Origin: Myxococcales bacterium
GTDB lineage: Bacteria; Myxococcota_A; Polyangia; Nannocystales; Nannocystaceae
Direction of reading: 5' to 3'
NCBI GenBank assembly: GCA_014240065.1
Contig: JAAZXR010000004.1
Location: forward strand, 33,900-97,899
DNA length: 64,000 nt
Shown here: piece after piece, positions 16,621 to 24,269 of the stretch
How the letters are laid out: every line of letters begins with the position of its first letter
Position numbering within the stretch: the stretch's first letter is position 1
Position numbers and translations under genes: made by a program
Notes under the pieces: model-generated
What the model saw: the letters and a program-made list of their open reading frames with translations, nothing else
The model's database searches: none
What the model was told of the DNA's origin: nothing

Positions 16621-17886
16621 ATGGACATCGCGTACGGGGCAAGCACGGACATCGGGAAGAAGCGCGCGAACAATGAGGACAGCTACCTCATCGACGGCGC
16701 CATGAAGTTGTTCGTCGTCGCTGATGGAATGGGAGGACACGCCGACGGATCCACCGCCAGCGCCCTCGCGATTCATACGATCCGCGGCGTCATCCAGCGA
16801 GAGTTCGACTTGTTCGACACGCTCGGGGAGTCTCCGAGCGCCCACCTTGAAGTTGGGAAGCTGCTGGAGTTTAGCGTGCACGCCGCCAACGACGCGATCC
16901 AGGCGGTGGCGCGGGAGAATCCCCTCAAGAGCGGCATGGGCACGACGGTGGTCACGCTCATACTCCACGAGGGGCACGGATATCTCGCCTACGTCGGAGA
17001 CAGCCGGGTCTACCTGCGACGCAACGGGGTCGTGTATCAGCTCACCGACGACCACAGCATCCTCAACGAGCTCTTGAGGCAGGGGCGCGTGACCAAGGAG
17101 AACTTCGCCAACAGCCCGTTCGCGCGCTTTAAAAACGCGCTCGCTCGCGCCGTCGGTCCAGAGCCCATGGTGGACGTGGACACCCTCGACTTTGAACTCG
17201 CGCCCGGGGACACAATCTTGATGTGCAGCGACGGCCTCTACGAATACACCGACGAGGAGGAGCTGGTGGCGCTCCTCGCCGACCAGGACACCAAGGCGGC
17301 TTCTGAGAGGCTCGTCGCGCTCGCGAATGACCGCGGCGGCAAGGACAATATCACCGCGCTGGTCGTCGCCGTCGAAGGTGACGCCGAGGGGGACAGCGCC
17401 GACAACGCCCTCGCGGTCCTCCGCGCCTCGGCGCTGTTTGAAGACCTCACGAGCGGGCAGCTCATGCGGCTGATGGCGATGTCGATGCCCTTCGCCCTCA
17501 GCGACGACCAGCCCCTGTTTGACGCGTTCGACGAGGCCGATGGGATGTACGTGCTGCTCGAAGGTGAGGTCACTGTGTCCCACGACGGTGAAGACCTCAT
17601 GGTGCTCGAGCGCGGGGCCGCCGTGGGGGCGCTGGCGTTGTGCGTAGGCTACACCCATCCGGCGTCTGCGCGGGCGAGGGGCGACGTCCGTGTCGCGTTC
17701 ATCAGTCGCGCCGACTTTCAGGCTCGCGCCACCAAGGATCCCTCGCTGTCGCTGGCGTTGCTGCGGCGGATCACGGTGCAAGCGGCCCACTCCCTGCGGT
17801 CAAAGACTCGCATCCTCCTCGAGCCGAACGCGGACAGCTCCGACGCCGCTCCCGCGCCGATCCATCTCGACCCCATGGAGCTCTAG
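16621..17886 (+). CDS. PP2C-type protein phosphatase fused to a cyclic-nucleotide-binding domain
   Basis: 421 residues. PP2C domain about 1-245: KRANNEDSYLI, FVVADGMGGHADG, the metal Asp in YVGDSRVYLRR, LTDDHS, LMCSDGLYEYT and RGGKDNITALVV are all intact. Residues about 275-395 form a cNMP-binding (Crp-like) beta barrel (LTSGQLMRLMAMSMPFALSD, MYVLLEGEVTVSHDGED, ERGAAVGALALC), with an imperfect phosphate-binding cassette lacking the usual RxA context. It should dephosphorylate Ser/Thr-phosphoproteins, with activity modulated by the C-terminal sensor. The Ser/Thr kinase gene 4 kb upstream is a natural counterpart. Cytoplasmic. The next gene, cdd, starts 10 bases after the stop. Confidence 0.93.
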   Translation: MDIAYGASTDIGKKRANNEDSYLIDGAMKLFVVADGMGGHADGSTASALAIHTIRGVIQREFDLFDTLGESPSAHLEVGKLLEFSVHAANDAIQAVARENPLKSGMGTTVVTLILHEGHGYLAYVGDSRVYLRRNGVVYQLTDDHSILNELLRQGRVTKENFANSPFARFKNALARAVGPEPMVDVDTLDFELAPGDTILMCSDGLYEYTDEEELVALLADQDTKAASERLVALANDRGGKDNITALVVAVEGDAEGDSADNALAVLRASALFEDLTSGQLMRLMAMSMPFALSDDQPLFDAFDEADGMYVLLEGEVTVSHDGEDLMVLERGAAVGALALCVGYTHPASARARGDVRVAFISRADFQARATKDPSLSLALLRRITVQAAHSLRSKTRILLEPNADSSDAAPAPIHLDPMEL

Positions 17887-17896
17887 GCACGCCGTC

Positions 17897-18334
17897 ATGA
17901 CCCCCACCGATGAACAAATTGACGCGCTCGTCGAGGCCGCGCGAGCGGCTGCAGGCGCCGCTCACTGCCCATACAGCCGCTTCCCCGTGGGCGCCGCCCT
18001 CCTCGACATCCGCGGGCGCACGTGGACGGGCGCGAACGTGGAGAACGCCAGCTATCCGGAGGGCCTGTGCGCCGAACGGGTCGCGCTCACGCACGCCGTG
18101 ACCCACGGCGCCGCGCTCGATTCCTTCCTCGCCATCGCCGTCTGGACGGACACCCCGAGGCCCACCTCTCCATGCGGAGCCTGCCGGCAGGTGATGCACG
18201 AGCTCGCGCCGTCAGCTCGCGTCGTCAGCGGATGCGCCACCGACGAACGGATCGACGCCACGGTCGCGGTGCTCCTGCCCGCCGGCTTCGATCCATCGCT
18301 GCTCCCTCCGGCGCCCACCGACGGCGACGCCTAG
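17897..18334 (+). CDS. cdd: Cytidine deaminase
   Basis: 145 residues from ATG 17897. Zinc and catalytic motifs are intact: the substrate loop PVGAALLD, NVENASYPEGLCAERVA with the CAE motif, and PCGACRQVMHEL (PCxxC). Length fits the tetrameric homologues of pyrimidine salvage, which convert cytidine or deoxycytidine to uridine or deoxyuridine. It follows the PP2C gene by 10 bases and is probably cotranscribed. A convergent dedA gene ends 25 bases downstream, with no clear terminator between. Confidence 0.95.
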   Translation: MTPTDEQIDALVEAARAAAGAAHCPYSRFPVGAALLDIRGRTWTGANVENASYPEGLCAERVALTHAVTHGAALDSFLAIAVWTDTPRPTSPCGACRQVMHELAPSARVVSGCATDERIDATVAVLLPAGFDPSLLPPAPTDGDA

Positions 18335-18359
18335 CGTCGCCCCCCATCATCGCCGCCGC

Positions 18360-18971
18360 CTATGGTCCGAGCGGTCCAAGCCCCCGCTCGAGCACCCACA
18401 GGTAGCCCGCCACCCGAACCACGCGGATCAAAGAGATGAGCACGAAGCGGGTGTACGGCATGCCGATGGCGCCGGCGGCCCAACACGCGACGCTGTACGG
18501 CAACGGGGTGAGCGCCGCCGCAAAGAGGATCCACGCCCCACCCCGCTGGAAGCGCTCCATCATCCGTGATCCAACGCGATCAAAGTACCACTTCAAGCGC
18601 GCGACCCGCCCGACGAGATATTTCCCGATCAGCCACCCGACGCTGCCGCCCACGATGCTGCCCGCCGTGCCCCACGCCACCACGGCCATGAAGGTCATCC
18701 CGCCGACGCGGCCGACGAGCGCGAACGCGTCGTTGGGGATCGGCAAGGTGAACGCGTCCGGCAAGAAATACCCCAGCCCGATCCCCGCGCCGCCGAGGGT
18801 GTGCACGAACCACGCGCTCGCGGCGGTCACCTCCGGCTTGAACACTTGAAGCGTGGCGTAGACGGCCACGAAGAGCAGCGAGAAACTCACGAAGAACGAC
18901 ACGAGCAGCCGCCTGAACTCAAGCACGGCCTTGCGCTCATCGACATCATCTTGTTCGTGAGAGTGACTCAT
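18360..18971 (-). CDS. DedA/VTT-domain membrane protein
   Basis: 203 residues from ATG 18971 (GAGG 5 bases upstream; an in-frame GTG lies one codon earlier). The N-terminus is acidic and histidine-containing. Membrane segments lie at about 24-45, 55-75, 88-112 and 150-195. The VTT signature covers GGMTFMAVVAWGTAGSIVGGSVGWLIGKYLVG, rendered here as a glycine-rich segment at about 92-123, with FAAALTPLPYSVACWAAG in the re-entrant loop region. DedA proteins act in envelope homeostasis, probably as undecaprenyl-phosphate or lipid flippases. Family call sure; substrate not determinable. Confidence 0.85.
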   Translation of the reverse strand: MSHSHEQDDVDERKAVLEFRRLLVSFFVSFSLLFVAVYATLQVFKPEVTAASAWFVHTLGGAGIGLGYFLPDAFTLPIPNDAFALVGRVGGMTFMAVVAWGTAGSIVGGSVGWLIGKYLVGRVARLKWYFDRVGSRMMERFQRGGAWILFAAALTPLPYSVACWAAGAIGMPYTRFVLISLIRVVRVAGYLWVLERGLGPLGP

Positions 18972-19028
18972 CACAGCCTCGCCCGGGGGGAATAACGACC
19001 CTCAGCCCTCAGGTCAACGGCGAACACG

Positions 19029-20216
19029 CTAGGCGTAGCGTAAAAATCGACCGCGACGTGCGATGAACATTGCGCGCCCCGCTTCCTGACTCGACTCGAT
19101 CTCGGCCGCGCTGGCCCCGTCCTCGACCATTTCGCGGAGCCACGCCCCCCCAGCGAGCAAGTCGATGGCGGGCCGATCCTCAACAAACTCGTAACGCTCC
19201 GTGCGCCAGCCGCAGGATTCGGGCCATTGCTTCCAGCACGCCGCGAGGAGCGCCCACGTGCTCTTGAGGCTGCGCACCTCACGGGCCGCCCGCACATGAA
19301 GTTGGATGCCACCGCACGAGCGGCCGCCGTGCTTTTGGAATGTGGGCTTGAAATGGACGGCGCGGAGCCCCAGGCCAGGGAAGTCCTCGGCGCGGAGCGC
19401 GGCCATCCAGCCTGCACCATCGACGAACGGGGCCCCGAAGAGCTCAAAAGGCCGCGTGGTCCCTCGCCCCTCGGAGAGGTTGGTGCCCTCCCACAAGCAC
19501 TGGCCCGGATAGACCAACGCGGTCTCGAGCGTCGGCATATTGGGCGAGGGGAGGACCCAGGGCAACCCAGTGTCCGAGAACAAATCCTCGCGGCGCCACC
19601 CCGCACATTCGAGGACAGTCACGGCGTCCTCGAACCGAACGCCACGTTCGTGCAGCGACATGGTCACGATCTCTGCGAGGGTCATCCCGTGCCGTACGGC
19701 CACGTCGTGATACCCCACGAAGCTCTCTTGCCCCCGCTCGACACCGGCTCCTTCGACCGAGCCATCCTCCCCGCCCAGAGGATTCGGGCGATCGAGAATG
19801 AGCACCTTTAAGTGAGCCTTCAACGCCTCCTCCACCGCCATAAGCGCGGTCCACACATAGGTGTAGTAGCGAGCGCCCACGTCTTGGAGATCGACCACGA
19901 GCCACTCCGCATCGTGAAACATGGAGTGGGTTGGGCGAAGGCTGTCAAAATCCTCGCCGTACAGAGAATAGACCGGGATCGCCTCGTCGGAATCGACCCC
20001 GCTGCCGACCCCCTCCATGTCTTGAGCCGCGGCGTCGATGCCGTGCTCGGGCCCAAGCAGGCTGACGATGCGCGCACCACGGCGCCTCAAAACCTCCAGC
20101 GTCGGAACAAGATCGCGATCCACCGAAGCCGGGTGGCACAACAGCGCCACCGGAGCAGACCGCAGGGGCGGCCCCTCACCTGCGGCGAGTCGGTCGATAC
20201 CTGTTCGCACCTCCAC
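19029..20216 (-). CDS. DUF1343 family exo-beta-N-acetylmuramidase (NamZ-like)
   Basis: About 395 residues from GTG 20216; the frame opens upstream but the conserved domain begins at VRTGIDRL, so a start near 20210-20216 is the best guess. No signal peptide is evident with this start. Family landmarks: VALLCHPASVD, GPEHGIDAAAQDMEGV, PVYSLYGE, WLVVDLQDVGARYYTYVWT, LILDRPNPLGG, HGMTLAEIV, WVLPSPNMPTLETALVYPGQCLWEGTN (shortened here), FKPTFQKHGG. NamZ of Bacillus removes terminal MurNAc from peptidoglycan fragments, so a role in cell-wall recycling is likely. It is divergent from the P/A-rich membrane protein and PBP1A genes, which also concern the wall. Confidence 0.85.
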   Translation of the reverse strand: MEVRTGIDRLAAGEGPPLRSAPVALLCHPASVDRDLVPTLEVLRRRGARIVSLLGPEHGIDAAAQDMEGVGSGVDSDEAIPVYSLYGEDFDSLRPTHSMFHDAEWLVVDLQDVGARYYTYVWTALMAVEEALKAHLKVLILDRPNPLGGEDGSVEGAGVERGQESFVGYHDVAVRHGMTLAEIVTMSLHERGVRFEDAVTVLECAGWRREDLFSDTGLPWVLPSPNMPTLETALVYPGQCLWEGTNLSEGRGTTRPFELFGAPFVDGAGWMAALRAEDFPGLGLRAVHFKPTFQKHGGRSCGGIQLHVRAAREVRSLKSTWALLAACWKQWPESCGWRTERYEFVEDRPAIDLLAGGAWLREMVEDGASAAEIESSQEAGRAMFIARRGRFLRYA

Positions 20217-20413
20217 GACGCCAGCATGCCTGCTCCGCCGCCTGCGCGCCAGTGCTCTGCCACGAGCGCCGCCGGGCCACGCCGTCGCGGAACGATCTCT
20301 ACCAATCGGCGCCGGGACGCCGCTCGCGGACCGTCGCGAGCCGTCGATCCCCCCCTCCCGACCACCACATCTCACGCTGTGCGGCGCTCACTGCGACGAG
20401 GGGCGCTCCCCCA

Positions 20414-20442
20414 TTGACCGCATGTGCATGGTTCTCTATGCT
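20414..20442 (+). promoter_or_regulatory. Sigma-70-type promoter for the P/A-rich protein and PBP1A
   Basis: TTGACC (20414-20419) and TATGCT (20437-20442) are separated by exactly 17 bases. This is the best bipartite promoter I found in the window. The predicted start is near 20449-20450, 62 bases before the TTG start codon. Confidence 0.7.
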
Positions 20443-20448
20443 TCCGCC

Positions 20449-20464
20449 GTCCCGTCCGCGGGAC
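20449..20464 (+). promoter_or_regulatory. 5'-terminal stem-loop in leader
   Basis: GTCCCG, loop TCCG, CGGGAC: a perfect 6-bp stem placed right at the predicted transcript start. Stem-loops at the 5' end can stabilise mRNA. A T5 tract lies 14 bases downstream, too far for a standard terminator. Confidence 0.4.
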
Positions 20465-20511
20465 CGAAAACCCCACTTTTTCACGATTTTCACCACGAGG
20501 GATCTCAAGCG

Positions 20512-21630
20512 TTGAGCGACACCAACAAGCCCAAAAAGAAGGACCTGAGCGACCTGCGCGCTCGTCTTGCGAAGAAATCTGCGCCCGAGCCGGCCGCCGC
20601 ACCCGCGATGCCAGCCGGAGCACCGCCTCCCGCACCCGGCCAAGCCGCCGGCGCACCACCGCCGGCTCCGGCGGCGCCTCCCGCGTCCGCGCCCGCCCAA
20701 GCCCCGGCCGGTGACAACCCCTTCGGTGGTGGCCCTGGCGTGTTCATGCCCGACGAGGACTTTGACGCCAGCTCCATCGACATGAGCGGCCCAAGCCAAA
20801 CGAAGTTCATCATCATGGTCGGCGCCGTCGCAGCGACCCTCGGTGTCGCGCTCGGCTGGGTGCTGCACACCAAGATTGACGGCGAGGAGAGACTCGCCGC
20901 GGCGCAGTCCAAGGGCGCGACCATGTACCAGGCGGTCAAAGAGGTCGCCGAAGTACGCGCGAAGGTCTCGCTCCGTATGGATGACCTCAAGAAGCAATTT
21001 ACCTCGGAGCCCGACGCCGCCATCACGAGCCTCACCGGGTTGCTTGAGAAAGAGTTCGCCGAGCAACCTCGAGTCGACGCCCTCTTCGGCTGGCAGCTCG
21101 CGGGTTTGCACCCCGACGCCATCAAAATTGTCTTCGACCTCTACCGCGCCGCGAACGCGCTGGACAATGACCTCCGCCAAACGACCGACTTCATCTCGAA
21201 GAACAAGGCGGCGCTCGCCAACGCCTCGAAGATGGGCCAATTGGGCGTCATCGCTTCGGGCGGCGGAGCCCAACTCGTCTTCATCTCCTCCACGATCTGT
21301 GACATGGAGGCGGGGACCGCCTGCGACAAAAAGTCGAAGCCAGGCGACGCCCAAGGCTACTCCATCAAGACGAGCGCGACAGGAGAGTCCACGAACGTCG
21401 GGCTCGACGCCGTCCAGCCGCTGATCCCGAATGACGTCTTCAGCCTCGCCTTCGGAGAAAAACCGGAGAACAACGCCGTCCTCCGCGCGGCCCAGATGCT
21501 CGCCCAAGTCGAGGGCGACTTGGCGACCATGAACAAGAAAGAAAAGATCGCGATCGCGGCGCTGGAGCAGTACGAAGCCAGCCCCACGATCGACGCGGAC
21601 ACCGCTCAGCCCGCGCCGGCAGGTGAGTGA
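20512..21630 (+). CDS. Single-pass membrane protein with Pro/Ala-rich cytoplasmic arm
   Basis: About 372 residues from TTG 20512; GAGG at 20497-20500 supports it, and the in-frame upstream ATGs overlap the promoter. The N-terminus is basic (SDTNKPKKKDLSDLRARLAKK), followed by about 45 residues of Ala/Pro repeats and an acidic patch (MPDEDFDASSIDMSG). One membrane segment lies at about 100-122 (FIIMVGAVAATLGVALGWVL). The C-terminal extracytoplasmic region (about 125-372) is a helical, coiled-coil-like domain with an ICDMEAGTACDKK cysteine pair. Its stop overlaps the start of PBP1A, so the two are coupled. A PBP1A accessory role is inferred from that coupling; I know no named family. Confidence 0.75.
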   Translation: MSDTNKPKKKDLSDLRARLAKKSAPEPAAAPAMPAGAPPPAPGQAAGAPPPAPAAPPASAPAQAPAGDNPFGGGPGVFMPDEDFDASSIDMSGPSQTKFIIMVGAVAATLGVALGWVLHTKIDGEERLAAAQSKGATMYQAVKEVAEVRAKVSLRMDDLKKQFTSEPDAAITSLTGLLEKEFAEQPRVDALFGWQLAGLHPDAIKIVFDLYRAANALDNDLRQTTDFISKNKAALANASKMGQLGVIASGGGAQLVFISSTICDMEAGTACDKKSKPGDAQGYSIKTSATGESTNVGLDAVQPLIPNDVFSLAFGEKPENNAVLRAAQMLAQVEGDLATMNKKEKIAIAALEQYEASPTIDADTAQPAPAGE

Positions 21631-24109
21631 GCCCGCGGCACGAGCCTGGGTGACCAACCCCGTAAGAGCCGGCCTATTTGGCTGGCTCTTTCGCTATGGG
21701 CTCATCGCCGCGCTCATCACGACCCTCGCGCTCGTCGCCTCCGCCCGCGCCCTCTATCGTCACTACGACGGGCAGCTGCCCGAGCTCTCCTCCATCACCG
21801 AGTACAGCTCCTTGGCGCCCGGCGTCTCGTATCTTCACGACAAAGACGGCGCGGTCTTGTCCATCCTCGCCCGCGAGCACCGAGCCTATGCGCCGATCAA
21901 CGAGATCCCAGCGTCCCTGCGCCAAGCGTTCATCGCAGCCGAGGACCGCCGGTTCCCCACGCACTCCGGCGTCGACATTCGTGGCATCGCCCGCGCAGTC
22001 TTGGTGAACTATCGCGCCGGCACTATCGCCCAGGGCGGCTCAACCATCACGCAGCAGGTCGCGAAGTCGTTTCTGGGGACGGAGCAGACGCTTGAGCGAA
22101 AACTAAAAGAGGCGATCCTCGCCGTGCGACTTGAGTCGCGGCTCAACAAAGATCAGATCCTCGAGATTTATCTGAACAAAATATTCCTCGGCAGTGGCGC
22201 CTACGGGGTCCGCGCCGCCGCCACGCGCTACTTCGACAAGACCCTCGACGAGCTGTCCATCGGAGAGCGCGCGTTGCTGGCGGGGCTCGCTCGCGCCCCG
22301 AGTCGAGACCACCCTCGCCGCAGCCAGCAGCGAGCGCGACGCCGGCGCGACCTGGTCTTGGAGGCCATGGCCGAAGAAGGCTTCGTCACACCCGCCGAGC
22401 TCAAGGCCGCGCGCGCCGAGCCGATTCAGCTCGCGGAGCCGACGTGGGATCCGTTTCGGTGGCGTCTCCCCTACTACGCGGAGCACGTCCGCAAGCAAGT
22501 CACGCGAATCCTGGGGCCCGACGCCCCGCTGCGCAGGAGCCTCCAAGTCGAGACCTTCGCGGACCCGCTCGCCGGACACTACGCGCGCGAGTCGATGATG
22601 GCGGAAATTACGGCCCTCGATCGGCGCCAAGGATGGCGCGGCCCCGTCGCCCATCTGGAACGCGAGGACCACCGCGCCACGTTCCTCGAGCGTACGCGCC
22701 AAGCGTACGGACTCACTCCCCTGCGCAGCGAAGGCCAATGGTATCTCGGCCTCGTCGAGGACGTGGACCGCCGCGACGCGATGGTTCGGGTCGGTCCCGT
22801 GCTCGCGCGCATGACCATCGTCACCACCGCTTGGGCGGCGCCGTACGACACTCGCACGGGAGCCAACAACGCGACGGTCGACGCGCTCACCGAGGTGCTG
22901 GAGGTCGGCGATGTCGTGTGGGTCCGAGGGCGCTTCCAAGAGCGCCACAACGGCGCGCGAACGCTGCGCTTCGGGGACGAAGCGAAGCCCCTCGTCTCTC
23001 TCATGCAGCTCCCCCGGGTGGAGGGGGCGATCTTGGCCTCCGACACCAAGACCGGGGCGGTCGTGGCCATGGAGGGTGGCCTCGACTACGACCGCTCGCA
23101 GTTCAATCGAGCGACGCAGGCGTGCCGCCAGCCTGGATCGGTCTTCAAGGCGATCTACTACGCCCTCGCGCTCGACGGCGGCGACTACGAGATCGACTCC
23201 ATCCTCCACCATCGCGCGTGGGAGCCGGAGCCGGGCGAGAGCTGGAACCCCCAAGACATCGAGAAGACACCCGATGGGCGCCTGCTGTTTCGGACGGCCT
23301 TCATAAAATCGCTCAACACCCCCTCGATCCGACTGTTCTTGGATCTCGGGGCCGACGACGTCGTCGCATGGGCGCGACGCCTCGGGATCGCGTCGCCGCT
23401 CATCGCCGACAAGGCCCTCTCGCTTGGCGCGAGCTGTGTCCTCATGACAGAGCTCGCCGAGACCTTCGGCGTCTTCGCGAACACCGGGAGGGCGTATCAA
23501 ACGCGAGCGCTCGCGCGGATCGTCGATCAAGCCGGGCACACCGTGTACGACGCGCGCCCCGTGGATACGCCGGGGATCGACGTCGCCGGCCGTCTGCGGG
23601 CGGCGGTGACCGCCGTGACCACGAAACAGCGGCAGGTGATCGACCCGAAGACCGCGTTCCTGACCACGAGCCTCATGCGTGATGTGGTCCGCGCCGGGAC
23701 CGGGATCCGTGCCACGCGCTTGGGCGTCCCGACGGCGGGGAAGTCGGGCACCGCGAGCAAAGCGCAGTTCACCACCGACGCGTGGTTCGTGGGCTTCACC
23801 TCCCACCTGCTCACCGCGGCCTGGGTCGGGGACGACACCTACGCGCGCTCTCTTGGTGATCACGAGGCGAGCTACACCACGGCGACTCCAATGTGGACAC
23901 GATTCATGAGGTCTCTCTCACGAGGTCGGAGTCATCAGGAAATCCCGTGGGGACGTCCTCCTGGTGTTGAGAAACGTCTCATCGATGCGACGCTCGGTGG
24001 CCCCGCGATCCCAGGGCTCCCGAGCGCCTGGGTCCACTACGTGCCCGCGTGGTCCGCGAGGGCGAAGCGGCACGCCTTCCACCCCTTAGAGCCCTCAAGC
24101 CTACGCTAG
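21623..24109 (+). CDS. Class A penicillin-binding protein (PBP1A-like)
   Basis: 828 residues from GTG 21623, overlapping the preceding stop by 8 bases. A membrane anchor lies at about 22-42. The glycosyltransferase (GT51) domain at about 70-245 has the catalytic EDRRFPTHSGVD (Glu107) and GGSTITQQVAKSFLG. An inserted beta domain at about 330-460 precedes the transpeptidase domain: QPGSVFKAIYYALAL (SxxK), KSLNTPSIRL (SxN), and AGKSGTASK, in which the usual KTG is KSG. It polymerises and cross-links peptidoglycan in the periplasm. It sits opposite the NamZ-like gene. The C-terminus is basic and short. Codon use matches the surroundings. Confidence 0.95.
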   Translation: MSEPAARAWVTNPVRAGLFGWLFRYGLIAALITTLALVASARALYRHYDGQLPELSSITEYSSLAPGVSYLHDKDGAVLSILAREHRAYAPINEIPASLRQAFIAAEDRRFPTHSGVDIRGIARAVLVNYRAGTIAQGGSTITQQVAKSFLGTEQTLERKLKEAILAVRLESRLNKDQILEIYLNKIFLGSGAYGVRAAATRYFDKTLDELSIGERALLAGLARAPSRDHPRRSQQRARRRRDLVLEAMAEEGFVTPAELKAARAEPIQLAEPTWDPFRWRLPYYAEHVRKQVTRILGPDAPLRRSLQVETFADPLAGHYARESMMAEITALDRRQGWRGPVAHLEREDHRATFLERTRQAYGLTPLRSEGQWYLGLVEDVDRRDAMVRVGPVLARMTIVTTAWAAPYDTRTGANNATVDALTEVLEVGDVVWVRGRFQERHNGARTLRFGDEAKPLVSLMQLPRVEGAILASDTKTGAVVAMEGGLDYDRSQFNRATQACRQPGSVFKAIYYALALDGGDYEIDSILHHRAWEPEPGESWNPQDIEKTPDGRLLFRTAFIKSLNTPSIRLFLDLGADDVVAWARRLGIASPLIADKALSLGASCVLMTELAETFGVFANTGRAYQTRALARIVDQAGHTVYDARPVDTPGIDVAGRLRAAVTAVTTKQRQVIDPKTAFLTTSLMRDVVRAGTGIRATRLGVPTAGKSGTASKAQFTTDAWFVGFTSHLLTAAWVGDDTYARSLGDHEASYTTATPMWTRFMRSLSRGRSHQEIPWGRPPGVEKRLIDATLGGPAIPGLPSAWVHYVPAWSARAKRHAFHPLEPSSLR

Positions 24110-24269
24110 GCCCTCAACCATCGCCGACGCAAAGAGCGGCAACCGCACGCACACACTGCACCGCCAAGACATCGATGACCGATCTCCGATAGACTGCGCG
24201 CGCGTTCCCCCTCGCGCGCTCCAGGGCTAGAAGCCGCGCTCGCTCGAGAACGCCTCCCCTCTACCGACG

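Noticed and set aside
22103..23863. 586-residue open frame antisense to PBP1A
   Set aside because: PBP1A on the other strand has all GT51 and transpeptidase motifs. The antisense product has no recognisable domain.
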